From the NCBI GenBank assembly GCA_038087015.1, contig JASBNA010000056.1:233331-297330 (forward strand): DNA of 64,000 nucleotides, in the 5' to 3' direction. Under the pieces are notes generated by a model. It was not told the DNA's origin, made no database searches, and worked only from the letters and a program-made list of their open reading frames with translations. This document shows positions 40,801 through 50,435 of the stretch, one piece after another. Source of the stretch: Cerrena zonata (lineage: Eukaryota; Basidiomycota; Agaricomycetes; Polyporales; Cerrenaceae). The stretch's first letter is position 1. Each line of letters starts with the position of its first letter. The position numbers and the translations under genes are program-made.

Positions 40801-41537
40801 GAGGCTTTTTAATTGTTAACGATTATAATGAACATTTATTAAATCTTCATAATGAATTCAAATTGATTTTACCCCTTCTTTTATTCGCCAAAATAAGACT
40901 TTGCATTAATATCAACCCATTGATGGATAGAGTCTTATATAAGGATTGGAACGGTATGAATGATGAATTGAAAAAATTAGATAATGATGAAGAAGGATTA
41001 AAAGAAAGTATTGGATATGCAGTTGAAATCATTAATATTTGGATACATAATATCTCAGTCATTAATGATTCAAGAGAAACCTCTTTGAGAACTCCAGTGT
41101 TTTTCGTTACTTGCGTATTCGTTTCAATATTAATCATTTCAAAGTATTTGGACTCAATTGAAAATACCGATAAAGATTTAACCATATTTGATAAAGTTTA
41201 CTGGCTGAATTGCGATGAAATTTTTTATAAAATTGAAACTAATTTGAGTCCTATCAACGAATCCAATTCTTATAGTGATTTCTTACGCCGTCAATCAAAC
41301 GGAGTGTTTGATTCGATCAGCAGTGAATCATTCAAAGAATCGGCTAAGATGATCAAGACTCTTATCGAGTCAAACACTGCAAGCTCGAAAGCTATAGTCA
41401 CCGCTATGAAAAATTATAGATTGGCCACCAGATCTTTATACATGGGGGTTAGAATCTTGGCTGATGCTCCAGTCTGGCCATTGGCAATGGGATTCGCCGA
41501 AGCCTTGAAAAATAGGGCTACTTATATTAGTTCCTAA
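37868..41537 (+). CDS. C2H2 zinc-finger / fungal-specific transcription factor (Rsf2/Tda9-like), single frameshift
   Basis: From ATG 37868 the first frame carries two C2H2 fingers ([21 protein letters not shown] and [22 protein letters not shown], about residues 90-140). They are the Adr1/Rsf2-type pair. The frame stops at 38653, but the next frame continues from about 38640 ([16 protein letters not shown]) to 41537. It holds a poly-Gln tract and the fungal_trans regulatory domain ([34 protein letters not shown]). Dropping one A from the AAA at 38635-38637 would join them into about 1222 residues. Length and fingers suggest Rsf2/Tda9 (respiration/glycerol genes), but the orthologue is not certain. 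Confidence 0.78.
38853..38912 (+). repeat. CAG/CAA glutamine-coding repeat
   Basis: Near-uninterrupted CAG/CAA(/AAA) codons give a poly-Gln tract of about 20 residues in the transcription factor, likely length-polymorphic. Confidence 0.85.
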
Positions 41538-41884
41538 GACTAAAATCAAAATAATTAAAATAAAAAAAATAAAAAAAATACTTCCAAAAAGAAAAAAAAA
41601 AAAAAAAATCAGAAAGAAAAATCACCTTATTTATTACTTCAGTTCTTGTATTATAGGAAATCGTACTAGGTTATATAGTTTCGAATTACATTATTATGAT
41701 GTTTTCTATTAAAATTGTAGATGTAGTTGTATCGCAATAAAAAGAAAAAAAAAAAGTAACTGAAAAAAAAAAAAATCCATCTCATCGATTCTCCATAAGC
41801 TATTGAGCAAAACAACTATTCAAGATCACTTTCACGGGATTTAAACCTTTCAGATTCATTCTGAGAATATTTGGAAAGAGCAAG
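41538..41884. other. Promoter region of DUS1
   Basis: A-rich with several A-tracts (41585-41608, 41741-41774). A PAC-like element CGATGAGAT lies on the minus strand at 41779-41787. No gene is seen. Confidence 0.5.
41779..41787 (-). promoter_or_regulatory. PAC-like element upstream of DUS1
   Basis: CGATGAGAT matches the PAC motif (GCGATGAGMT) without its first base. PAC marks rRNA/tRNA and ribosome-biogenesis genes. It lies about 98 bases from the DUS1 start, next to an A-tract. Confidence 0.45.
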
Positions 41885-43183
41885 ATGACCATAACCAAGT
41901 ATAACGGACGGGAACTCTATGAGTCTATTGGTAGACCGAAGACTATAGTGGCCCCAATGGTGGATCAGAGTGAACTCGCCTGGAGAATATTATCCAGAAG
42001 ATACGGGGCCGAATTATGTTACACGCCAATGTACCATGCCAGGTTGTTCGCCACTGACGAAAAGTACCGCAAGAGGATGTGGAGCTCATTGGACGGGGAT
42101 GAGAAAGTCGATAGACCCTTAATTGTACAATTTTGTGCCAATGATCCGGAGTATTTGTTGAAAGCAGCACAACTAGTGGAAGATAGATGTGATGCGGTTG
42201 ACTTGAACTTGGGTTGTCCTCAAGGTATTGCAAAGAAGGGGAAATATGGAGCATTTTTAATGGACGATTGGGAATTAGTGCATAAATTGATTCTGAATTT
42301 GCATGAAAATTTAAAGATTCCGGTTACTGCTAAAATCAGGGTTTATGATGAATGGGAAAAATCCTTGGAATACGCCAAGATGGTGCTAGACGCTGGAGCA
42401 CAATTCATTACGATACATGGGAGAACAAGAGATATGAAGGGACAAGCTACAGGATTAGCTAATTGGGAAATTTTAAAATATTTAAGAGAGAATTTAGGTG
42501 AAGATCAAGTTTTTTTTGCAAATGGGAATATCTTGTATGCTAATGACTTGAAAAGATGTTCTGAATTGATTGGCTGTGATGCTGTTATGTCAGCAGAAGG
42601 AAACTTATATAATCCTGGAGTTTTTTGGACTAAAGATGATAATATAGATAAGCAATTTGCAAGAGTAGATAAGATGTTGAGAGAGTATTTTGAGATTGTG
42701 AAAGAATGTGAGAGCCATGCGTCTAGAACTGCCATGAAAGCCCATTTCTTTAAGATCTTACATGCATTTTTAGTTAAACATCCTGAGTTAAGACCAATCA
42801 TTGGTCAAACCAGTGTACATGAATCATTTGAAAAATGGGATGAAGTAGTGCAAAAAGTTGAAAGAATAGTGGAAGAAATATATGAAAGACCAGATATTAA
42901 AGAAGTCGATGTTATCAAAGACGGCCCAATACAATCATGGGGTGGATTCTATAAAGAGATCCCGTATTGGAGGTGTCAGCCATATTTCCGAACAGTGAAT
43001 GGAGAGAAACAAAATACCAGAACTCTTAAAGTTGCTGCTACAAAGGATACTGATAAAGATATCAAAGACAAAGACATTAAAGATAAAGAAGACAAAGAAG
43101 ATATTAAAGATAAAGACGATATCAAAGATAACAAGAGAAGACTTGAAGAAGTTACCAGCTCAAATAAAAAAATGGCTCTTTAG
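41885..43183 (+). CDS. DUS1: tRNA-dihydrouridine synthase 1
   Basis: The 432-residue flavoprotein matches Dus1, which reduces uridines 16/17 of tRNAs. The FMN-barrel start is RPKTIVAPMVDQSELAWRIL. The active-site Cys is in DLNLGCPQGIAKKGKYGAFL. ITIHGRTRDMKGQATG and the phosphate-binding VMSAEGNLYNPGVF complete the pattern. Length compares with S. cerevisiae (423). The C-terminal 40 residues are a KDKEDKEDIKDKD-type charged repeat not needed for the fold. A PAC-like promoter element fits a tRNA-modifying gene. Confidence 0.95.
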   Translation: MTITKYNGRELYESIGRPKTIVAPMVDQSELAWRILSRRYGAELCYTPMYHARLFATDEKYRKRMWSSLDGDEKVDRPLIVQFCANDPEYLLKAAQLVEDRCDAVDLNLGCPQGIAKKGKYGAFLMDDWELVHKLILNLHENLKIPVTAKIRVYDEWEKSLEYAKMVLDAGAQFITIHGRTRDMKGQATGLANWEILKYLRENLGEDQVFFANGNILYANDLKRCSELIGCDAVMSAEGNLYNPGVFWTKDDNIDKQFARVDKMLREYFEIVKECESHASRTAMKAHFFKILHAFLVKHPELRPIIGQTSVHESFEKWDEVVQKVERIVEEIYERPDIKEVDVIKDGPIQSWGGFYKEIPYWRCQPYFRTVNGEKQNTRTLKVAATKDTDKDIKDKDIKDKEDKEDIKDKDDIKDNKRRLEEVTSSNKKMAL

Positions 43184-43272
43184 TGTATATAGTGTAATTT
43201 AGTGTATAATAAATCTCATTGAAAAAAAAAAATGAAAAAACTAGAAGCAACTACTCCATAAGCAATACTTCA

Positions 43273-43968
43273 ATGATTAACGCAGTTAGAACCCCGGCAT
43301 TGAAGAGCCCGGCCAAGGCAGCCATTATATTCTGTCATGGATTAGGAGACACTGGGAGTGGATGGTCATTTTTCAACCAATTAATCAATCAAAGCAAATT
43401 GGTTAAGAATCACGAAACAATTAATTATGTCTACCCCAACGCACCAACCATGCCAGTTAGTGTTAATTTTGGAATGAGCATGACTTCATGGTTTGACATG
43501 TTTGGCTTTACTCCTGACAGTCAACAAGATACCGAAGGGTTCTTGAAAAGTATTGAAGTATTGAAACAAGCAATTAAAGAGCAAATTGAGGTTCATAATG
43601 TACCAAGTGAGAAGATTATAATTGGAGGATTTTCCCAAGGAGCAGCCATCTCATTGGCCACCTTGGCGTTATTAGACATCAAGATCGGTGGGGTTGTTGC
43701 GTTATCGGGATTTGTTACTATAAAAGATAAAATCAAAGAATTACATAGAAATGACATCAATCATGAAACCCCAATTTTCCAAGGACACGGAATCCAAGAC
43801 GACTTGGTTTTATGCGAATACGGAGAGAAAACTAGTGACTTCTATAAGAGTTTAGGGTTCTCCAATTACCAATTCAAAAAATATAACGGGGTTGGCCATT
43901 CTGCCAGTGAAGAAGAATTGGTTGATGCCATTAAATTTATCGACTCTGCCATCAACAAAAATGTATAG
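43273..43968 (+). CDS. Acyl-protein thioesterase (Tml25/APT1-like)
   Basis: From ATG 43273 the protein has 231 residues and the APT1 alpha/beta-hydrolase pattern. The oxyanion strand is IIFCHGLGDTGSGWSF. The nucleophile elbow is GGFSQGAAISLA. The catalytic Asp is in GHGIQDDLV and the His in GVGHSASEEEL. The frame is open upstream to 43219, but that part is Lys/Asn-rich and unlike the family. APT1 enzymes depalmitoylate cytosolic faces of proteins such as heterotrimeric G alpha subunits. S. cerevisiae Tml25 (YLR118C, 227 residues) is the likely counterpart. It lies just downstream of DUS1 on the same strand. Confidence 0.88.
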   Translation: MINAVRTPALKSPAKAAIIFCHGLGDTGSGWSFFNQLINQSKLVKNHETINYVYPNAPTMPVSVNFGMSMTSWFDMFGFTPDSQQDTEGFLKSIEVLKQAIKEQIEVHNVPSEKIIIGGFSQGAAISLATLALLDIKIGGVVALSGFVTIKDKIKELHRNDINHETPIFQGHGIQDDLVLCEYGEKTSDFYKSLGFSNYQFKKYNGVGHSASEEELVDAIKFIDSAINKNV

Positions 43969-45331
43969 TTCTGTGTCAGCACTATGTAGCTACTCCGTAT
44001 GTACAACTATCACCTATACCTTACTTATAAATTCACTTAATTGTTGCAAATTGATTGGGGTGCCATGCTCAGATTTACCTATACAAAACACAACCTGCAA
44101 TTTACTTTCGAGGTTGGTGTGCGCCTACCGGTGTTTCACGTGACACGTCAAAAAAATCCCCGGTTTTCAAAATTCCCATGTTTTTTTCTTGTTTGTGTCA
44201 AACAACAATGGCAGTATTGCAACATCATACAATAATTATTAATTACTAATATAATTGCTTAATTTATAATATCCTATTTTTAGAGGCCCATCCGTCGACT
44301 TAGTATCACTGGGCGAATTGGTAACAGAGCTTAAGATCGCCGCCTGGAAGATTCCCCTAGCACAGTGCTGAACACGCTGGATGTACGGAGGCAGAGTATA
44401 ACCGACATGGACCGTTTTGCTTCTTGTTTTGTTTTTCATTCACTTTATTTTTTCCAGCACCGGCATCATTTCATTATTATTTTGATATTATTTTTTTTAG
44501 TTAACAGTAATTATTTTTTTAGTCAATTGTTATTTTTTAGTTATTTTTCTCCTTTTCAGATGCCGGAGGTGGTGGTTGCCCGGAATTGCGTTGACCTTCC
44601 CACCGGTCAGGTCACTCCTAGTACGGCAAACAAAGACCCACCCGGGTTAGGCGCCCTCGGAACTGCACTACCAATTGCGAAATTTTCTCTGTTTTTGTTA
44701 AAACTCGAAAAACAAAATTACGTCTATTTTTGCCCAAACCCTTTTTGGAAGAGCGTTTGGGGCCTTCAGTGAATCTTGAAGCTGAGCCCTTGTTGGTGAA
44801 TCTTCCTGGCGGAGAATGCTACTAACGGGGCCTTGTTGTTTGGGCGGGTTTGAATTGTCTGGTTTGTTTGGTTATTGGCCAAAGCATTGGTGTAGGCTAT
44901 ACTGAGTACCTTTAAAGTAACAAAAAAAAATAAAGGGTAAACACACACCTATAAGGTGTTTGGAGCATTTACCAGGTGCAAAAATCCTGGATACCTTGTT
45001 GAAAAAGAATTATCCCCTTTTCAGTAGAGTTACCAGGGTCATATTAAGATCCCTGACACATATGAAATGAGGTTTTGTTTACCCGTTATGATCTAAGGTT
45101 GGCTTGAGGACAAATTCTATCCTAAAAAAGTAGAATTATGATAAATATTGCTGGAAGATATATTTACATTTCATGTCTTTTGTATTGTTTGCTTTCTTTC
45201 TTTTTCCAAGTAGCTAGTAGTAGTAAATCTTCTTCGAACTTCGAATCGAAATGGTATTTAAAGATTATTATTTCTCTTCATAATTCTCTGGTTTAAGTTT
45301 TTTAATCATCATCTATTCATTCGCTTCCAAA
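43969..45331. other. Long promoter region of the GPI wall protein
   Basis: 1.36 kb with no supported gene. It holds TCACGTGA (44136-44143), T-rich stretches (about 44430-44550) and a TATA-like gtatttaaag near 45250, followed by a CT-rich leader before the start. Large upstream regions are usual for regulated cell-wall genes in Candida-type yeasts. The short open frames (e.g. 44365-44772) have no protein features. Confidence 0.55.
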
Positions 45332-45931
45332 ATGCAATTCTCTTCTGCTATCTTATTATCTTTAATCGCTTCTCCAGCTTTAGCTGCTTACACCAACGGT
45401 ACTGCTCCAGTTTCTTCTGCCGTTGAAGCTCCTTCTAACGGTACTGCCACCGTTACCAACCTCCAATCTACCTTGGTTACCATCACTTCTTGTTCTCACG
45501 ACGCTTGTCATACCTCTACTCACGCTACTGGTATCACCACCGTCACTGATGAAACCACCTCTTACACCACCTACTGTCCATTATCTGAAGAATCTCCAGC
45601 TCCAAAACCTTCCGCTCCAGCTTCTGCTCCAGCTTCTGCTCCAGCTTCTGCTCCAGGTACTACTGCTGCTGAATCCACCCCAGCTGCTCCAGCTTCTACT
45701 GCTCCAACCACCGCTGCTGAATCTACTCCAGCTGCTCCAGGATCTACCGCTGCTGAATCTACTCCAGCCACCGGTGGTGCTTCTTCTACCCCAACCACCT
45801 TGGCTGCTGAATCCACTTCTGCTGCTTCTTCCGGTACCCCAGAAGTCTCTTCTGCTGCCGGTGCTGGTGCCAACGGTGTTCCATACTACGTTGCTGGTGT
45901 TGCTGCCGTTGCCGGTGCCTTATTAGCTTAA
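45332..45931 (+). CDS. GPI-anchored cell wall mannoprotein, Pga59/Pga62-like
   Basis: The 199-residue protein has a signal peptide (MQFSSAILLSLIASPALA, cleavage expected before AYTNGT). A single TLVTITSCSHDACHTSTHATG...VTDETTSYTTYCPL module follows, of the type found in Candida Pga59/Pga62 and related yeast wall proteins. A Ser/Thr/Ala/Pro stalk comes next, with PASAPASAPASAPG and repeated TTAAESTPAAP. The C-terminus is a hydrophobic GPI-attachment signal (GVPYYVAGVAAVAGALLA) with a likely omega site in the GAGANG region. Codon use is strongly biased (GCT, TCT, ACC, GGT), typical of very abundant wall proteins. Which PGA gene it matches is not certain. Confidence 0.85.
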   Translation: MQFSSAILLSLIASPALAAYTNGTAPVSSAVEAPSNGTATVTNLQSTLVTITSCSHDACHTSTHATGITTVTDETTSYTTYCPLSEESPAPKPSAPASAPASAPASAPGTTAAESTPAAPASTAPTTAAESTPAAPGSTAAESTPATGGASSTPTTLAAESTSAASSGTPEVSSAAGAGANGVPYYVAGVAAVAGALLA

Positions 45932-46266
45932 GCTTGAACCCCTTTTTCTATTCTTTATATGGTTTATTTTTGAAAAATAAATGTTCTTTTTAATTTTCAG
46001 TTTAATTTTTTGCAATTTCTAATTGTTTTCTCACGGTTTTCGCATTTTGGTTTTTTTTTTTTTTTAAGGAAAAAAAAAAGTTTTATTTGAAGTTATGACT
46101 TCAAATGTTTTTTCTATTAGACGTTAGTCTATTCTTTTAATTGGATTTAATTTTGCATGTTTTCTTAATAATTATATGTTATTACCCTTATATTTGACTT
46201 GTAATTCGATGTAGTGCTATCAGAAAAGAAAAGAAAAGAAAAAAACCATTAAAATATTGGACTGCG

Positions 46267-46273
46267 CACGTGA
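46267..46273. promoter_or_regulatory. CACGTGA box upstream of SDO1
   Basis: GCACGTGAC, 110 bases upstream of the SDO1 ATG. Cbf1/Tye7-type motif. Confidence 0.4.
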
Positions 46274-46306
46274 CCTCTTCGCTTTTTTAAGCATCAATTC
46301 ATTCAG

Positions 46307-46373
46307 TTATTGACTTATTCATCTCTTCGTTATTGACTTATTCATCTCTTCGTTATTGACTTATTCAACATCC
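46307..46373. repeat. 23-bp tandem repeat in the SDO1 leader
   Basis: Two full units beginning GTTATTGACTTATTCATCTC at 46307 and 46330, plus a partial third from 46353. They lie inside the likely 5' UTR. Confidence 0.85.
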
Positions 46374-46382
46374 AGTTACAGT

Positions 46383-47143
46383 ATGGCAGTGATTAACCAA
46401 CCATCAAACCAAATCAAACTCACCAACGTGTCGTTGGTGAGAATGAAAAAGGGTAGAAAAAGATTCGAAATAGCCTGCTACCAAAATAAAGTCCAAGATT
46501 GGAGACTGAAAGTAGAAAAAGATTTGGACGAGGTCTTACAGATCCCCAGGTGTTCACCAATGTGTCCAAGGGACAGGTGGCCAACAATGAAGACTTGCTA
46601 GCCAGTTTTGGGAAAACAAATCACGATGAAATCATCTTGGAAATCTTAGATAAGGGAGAAATTCAATTAAATGAAAAGGAAAGAAGTGCTAATTTACAAC
46701 AGAAGAATAATGAGTTTTTGAATATAATATCGACTAAATGTATAAATCCAAAATCAAAGAAAAGATATCCCCCTTCCATGATTCAAAAAGCTTTAATTGA
46801 GGTTAAATTTCATTTAAATCCAAATAAACCAACTAAATTACAAGCCTTGGAGGCAATTAAACTTTTAATTGCAAAACAAGTTTTCCCAATTTCAAGAGCT
46901 CAAATGAAGATTAAATTGATCTTCTTAAATAAAGTCCCTAAATCTACTTACGAAGATCATTTCAAGTCATTACTTGATAAGATTGAAGATGAAACTCAAG
47001 ACACTAAAACTTTCGAAACAATTGCAATCATTGATCCAACCAACTACAGGGTCTTGGTAGACTTGTTACAAGGAGAAAACGCCAAAGTCAAAAAGGGTGA
47101 AGGTTCAATTGAGGTCTTGGATATGGCTGCTATTAAAGAGTAA
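46383..47143 (+). CDS. SDO1: Ribosome maturation factor Sdo1/SBDS (single frameshift)
   Basis: Two overlapping frames make Sdo1, which with Efl1 releases Tif6 from pre-60S subunits. The first has [37 protein letters not shown]...[10 protein letters not shown]. The second resumes with [22 protein letters not shown] and [17 protein letters not shown]. They switch at GATCCCCAGGTG (46541-46552), where one more C in the run would restore the frame and give about 253 residues (S. cerevisiae 250). Both halves are fully conserved, so an assembly error is likely. Confidence 0.92.
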
Positions 47144-47292
47144 GTATATATATATATCTAGTTTAACAGCGAGTTAATTTGAGTCTGCTCCGCGTAAATC
47201 TGAGTGCGCATCATAATCTATGTCTATTAAAAAAAAAATTTTTTTTTTTTTTTTTTCAGTATTCCTATCACCAAGTTTAACCATTTGCAAAC

Positions 47293-48582
47293 ATGTCTAT
47301 AACTTTACCAGCCTTACCATCCGGTAAAACTGACTCATTCAAAGCCCACGGGAAATACTCCAGTCCAAACCGTCGTCCAATCGAACCGGTTGGTCGTCAT
47401 TTCTTAGCCCATGCTTCCAGAACTTTAAGAGGACATACCTGGTCAGAATATGAAAAACTTGAAGCTGAAAGAAATGTCAAACAAATTGAAACTAACGAAG
47501 ATGAAGATCTCGGTGATGAAGAACAAAGTGAAGAGTTGTTAGCACATGATCCAAGAGAATGGAAAACTGCTGATTTATATGCCGTTTTAGGATTATCAAA
47601 TTTAAGATGGAGAGCTACTGAAGATCAAATTAGAAGAGCCCATAGAAAACAAGTTTTAAAACATCATCCTGATAAAAAATCTGCATCTGGTGGTTTAGAC
47701 CAAGATGGTTTCTTTAAAATCATTCAAAAATCTTTAGAAATTATGACTGATTCAGTTAAAAGACAACAATATGATTCAGTTGATGAAAATGCTAATATTC
47801 TTCCTCCAGCTCCAAAAACCCAATATGATTTCTTTGAAGCTTGGGGTCCTGTTTTCGAAAGTGAAGGTAGATTTTCTAAAAAACAACCAGTTCCTTCTTT
47901 AGGTACTTTGGAAAGTTCACAAGCTGATGTTGATAAATTTTATCAATTCTGGGGGAAATTCGATTCTTGGAAAACTTTTGAATTTAAAGATGAAGATGTT
48001 CCTGATGATACTGCCAATAGAGATCATAAACGTTATATCGAACGTAAAAACATTTCTAATAGAAAGAAGTTGAAACAAGAAGATAATAAACGTGTTATTG
48101 ACTTGGTTGAAAGAGCTCATAATGAAGATCCAAGAATTAAATTATTTAAAGAAGCTGCTAAAAAGGAAAAGGAAAGAAAGAAATGGGAAAGAGAAGCCGG
48201 TTCAAGACAAGCTGCCGAAGAAGCTGCTCGTAAAAAGGCTGAAGAAGAAGCTGCTGCTAAGAAAGCTGCTGAAGAAGCTGCTTCTACCAAAGCTAACTCT
48301 AAGAAAGCTAAAGAAGCTGCTAAAGCTGCTAAAAAGAAGAATAAGAGAGCCATTAGAGGTGCTGCTAAAGATAATGATTACTTTGGTGACTCTGCTAAAG
48401 CTGCCGATATTGACGCTGACATTGATTTATTAATTGAATCCTTCTCTGATGCTCAATTGGTTGATGTTGCTGGTAAAGTTGCTGACGCTTCTGCTGCCAA
48501 AGCCGCCATTCAATCTGCTGCTTCCGAATTGATTGGCGCTGGTAAATTAAGTGCATCTACTTTAAAATACTTCTCTGCTTAA
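47293..48582 (+). CDS. ZUO1: Zuotin, ribosome-associated J-domain chaperone
   Basis: The 429-residue protein matches Zuo1 (433), the J-protein of the ribosome-associated complex with Ssz1. The J domain lies at about residues 95-165: DLYAVLGLSNLRWRATEDQIRRAHRKQVLKHHPDKKSAS. The zuotin homology region follows (QYDFFEAWGPVFESEGRFSKKQPVPSLG). A long charged Ala/Lys/Glu helix for ribosome binding (about residues 285-355) and a C-terminal helical bundle (ADIDLLIESFSDAQLVDVAGKV) complete it. Strong codon bias fits an abundant protein. An A-run/T-run (RRPE-like) block precedes it. It is directly downstream of SDO1. Confidence 0.96.
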   Translation: MSITLPALPSGKTDSFKAHGKYSSPNRRPIEPVGRHFLAHASRTLRGHTWSEYEKLEAERNVKQIETNEDEDLGDEEQSEELLAHDPREWKTADLYAVLGLSNLRWRATEDQIRRAHRKQVLKHHPDKKSASGGLDQDGFFKIIQKSLEIMTDSVKRQQYDSVDENANILPPAPKTQYDFFEAWGPVFESEGRFSKKQPVPSLGTLESSQADVDKFYQFWGKFDSWKTFEFKDEDVPDDTANRDHKRYIERKNISNRKKLKQEDNKRVIDLVERAHNEDPRIKLFKEAAKKEKERKKWEREAGSRQAAEEAARKKAEEEAAAKKAAEEAASTKANSKKAKEAAKAAKKKNKRAIRGAAKDNDYFGDSAKAADIDADIDLLIESFSDAQLVDVAGKVADASAAKAAIQSAASELIGAGKLSASTLKYFSA

Positions 48583-48649
48583 ATAACTTAATACATTATA
48601 TTATTTAGAATAACAATCGTTCAAATCGTAAGAAAAAAATTACTTATTT

Positions 48650-49280
48650 TTATTCATCTTCTTCATCAGATACATCAATCTTTTGTTTTAAAGCATTTCC
48701 TTTCATATGATAATGTTCTTTTCTCATTTCTTCAAATTTTTTATGTCTTTCTTCAGCTGAAAGGGGTTTTCTCTTCTTCTTCTTCTTCTTCATTTCTATA
48801 ACTTGGATCTTCTATAACTTGTCCTCCATTAAGTGATTGAAGATTGTTTTCGTGACTAGCCTCTCCTTCCCCTAATTGGAAATCAGGAATCTCCTCTTCA
48901 TCGTCCTTATAGTATTCACCTTCTGGGTTAAACCCTCCTTCGTACGGGGTCTTGGGCTCGTCAATCTTCATCGTAGCACTCTTTTCCTGTTCAGTCTTGT
49001 ATAAATTCACTTCATCCCACTTTAAATGTTCTGGAGGTGGTGAATGAGTATTAACAAATTCATCACTACCTGGATCTAATCCCTGTTGTGCTTTACGTTC
49101 AGCAATCTTGGCTCGGATCTGGTCTCCCTTCGACGAGTCAGATGCCAATTGAGCATTGAGTCGGGTGTTTTTAATAACTTCTTGACGATCTAACTGATCA
49201 AGGATCTCTTGACGTTCATTAGGTGATCCTTCGCCTCTATTTCTCAATATTCCTCTGGGTTGATTATTATCTTCGGACAT
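48650..49280 (-). CDS. GLC8: Glc8, type 1 phosphatase regulator (inhibitor-2 family; single frameshift)
   Basis: From ATG 49280 the frame shows the inhibitor-2 pattern: QPRGILRNRG (RVxF-like/KGILK site), then HLKWDEVNLYKTEQEKSATMKIDEPKTPYEGGF with the regulatory Thr-Pro. After a Glu run the annotated frame ends at 48753. The next frame continues PLSAEERHKKFEEMRKEHYHMKGNALKQKIDVSDEEDE, the conserved Tyr-His helix of the family, to a stop at 48650. One surplus base in the four-T run at 48767-48770 explains the break. Corrected length is about 209 residues. Glc8 modulates Glc7 (PP1). Confidence 0.88.
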
Positions 49281-49759
49281 CTTACTTAACTCTAACAGCA
49301 GCCTATGTCTTTAACGAAATTCCAATGGTATTTTATACCCAATACTACTATGAAAAAGGAAACTCTAGTTTATTTCATAGAGCAAAAGTTCCATGATCAT
49401 AGAAATTGCCTTTATAGCGGGTCGTGTCCCGCGGGCGAATTCTGTTTCCGCTCAGATTTTGCTTTTGGTGTTTTTTTCTACTTTTCGTTTCAGTGTTTTT
49501 TCTTCTTTTCGTTTTCGATAAATTGATCATAAAAAACAGCTATCAAAACGGTATTGGATCGATCAGACTGGTTGGAGATCGATTGGGTAGTAGCAGAAGA
49601 GCCTTGGACACAGAAAAGTTGGTTTTGATCCGAGAAAATTGAGTAGAAATCATTGAATCTGGCGGTATTTTTTTTATTTTTTGCTTCATTTATAAATTTT
49701 CAGTCTTACAAATCACTAGAAACACCGAAACATATTCATAAAGAGTGATTGCATATACC
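49281..49759. other. GLC8-ARL1 divergent promoter region
   Basis: No gene is seen. T-rich stretches lie near 49470-49530 and 49668-49690, and cataaagagtg precedes the ARL1 start. Confidence 0.5.
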
Positions 49760-50317
49760 ATGGGACAAGTGTTTAGTTTTACTAATATTTTTGGGAAGTT
49801 ATGGGGGATGAATAAGGAGATTAGAATTCTTATTCTAGGATTAGATGGTGCCGGTAAAACAACCATTTTATATCGATTACAAATGGGAGAAGTTGTTACT
49901 ACTAAACCAACGATTGGGTTTAATGTTGAAACATTGAAATATAAGAACTTGACTCTTAATATATGGGATTTGGGTGGACAAACATCTATTAGACCATATT
50001 GGAGATGTTATTATAATAATACTGCAGCCGTGATATTTGTGGTTGATTCAACCGATAAAGACCGTATTGACGTTGCTTGTAAAGAATTACATATGATGTT
50101 AAGAGAAGAAGAATTGCTAGATAGTGCTCTTTTGGTATTTGCTAATAAACAAGATCAACCAGGGGCTATGACTGCAGCCGAAGTCTCCCAGGCCCTTAAT
50201 TTGACTGATTTGAAAGATAGAAGTTGGAGTATCGTGGCCTCTAGTGCCATCAAGGGCGAAGGGTTGACCGAAGGGTTGGACTGGTTGATGGACGTCATCA
50301 AGGATGAACAATTGTAA
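49760..50317 (+). CDS. ARL1: ADP-ribosylation factor-like GTPase Arl1
   Basis: From ATG 49760 ([16 protein letters not shown]) the protein has 185 residues, with Gly2 for N-myristoylation. The in-frame upstream ATG at 49745 would block this and is unlikely to be used. G motifs are [17 protein letters not shown] (switch I), [17 protein letters not shown] (switch II), NKQDQPGA and SSAIKGEG. It is closer to Arl1 than Arf1/2 (KLWGx[16 protein letters not shown]). Arl1 recruits GRIP golgins to the trans-Golgi. Confidence 0.96.
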   Translation: MGQVFSFTNIFGKLWGMNKEIRILILGLDGAGKTTILYRLQMGEVVTTKPTIGFNVETLKYKNLTLNIWDLGGQTSIRPYWRCYYNNTAAVIFVVDSTDKDRIDVACKELHMMLREEELLDSALLVFANKQDQPGAMTAAEVSQALNLTDLKDRSWSIVASSAIKGEGLTEGLDWLMDVIKDEQL

Positions 50318-50435
50318 AATAGTTTTTAGTTTTTATGTCAATATATTATGGTACAGATTTTTGAATTCTTTTTTTTTTTTTTTTTTTTTTTTTTGCTTTT
50401 TATAGATAAATATATTACAAGGTATACGTAAATAC

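Larger units (their letters stand above)
45932..46382. other. Intergenic region between the wall-protein gene and SDO1
   Basis: T- and A-tracts follow the wall-protein stop. The SDO1 promoter has CACGTGA (46267-46273), and a 23-bp repeat abuts the SDO1 start. No gene is seen. Confidence 0.5.

Noticed and set aside
44365..44772. 135-codon frame in the wall-protein promoter region
   Set aside because: Low-complexity T-rich start, no domain features, atypical composition, and no ATG at its listed start.
45423..45926. Leu-rich frame inside the GPI wall-protein gene, and an Ala/Glu/Val frame opposite it
   Set aside because: Both are shadows of the codon-biased wall protein, which has a signal peptide and GPI signal.
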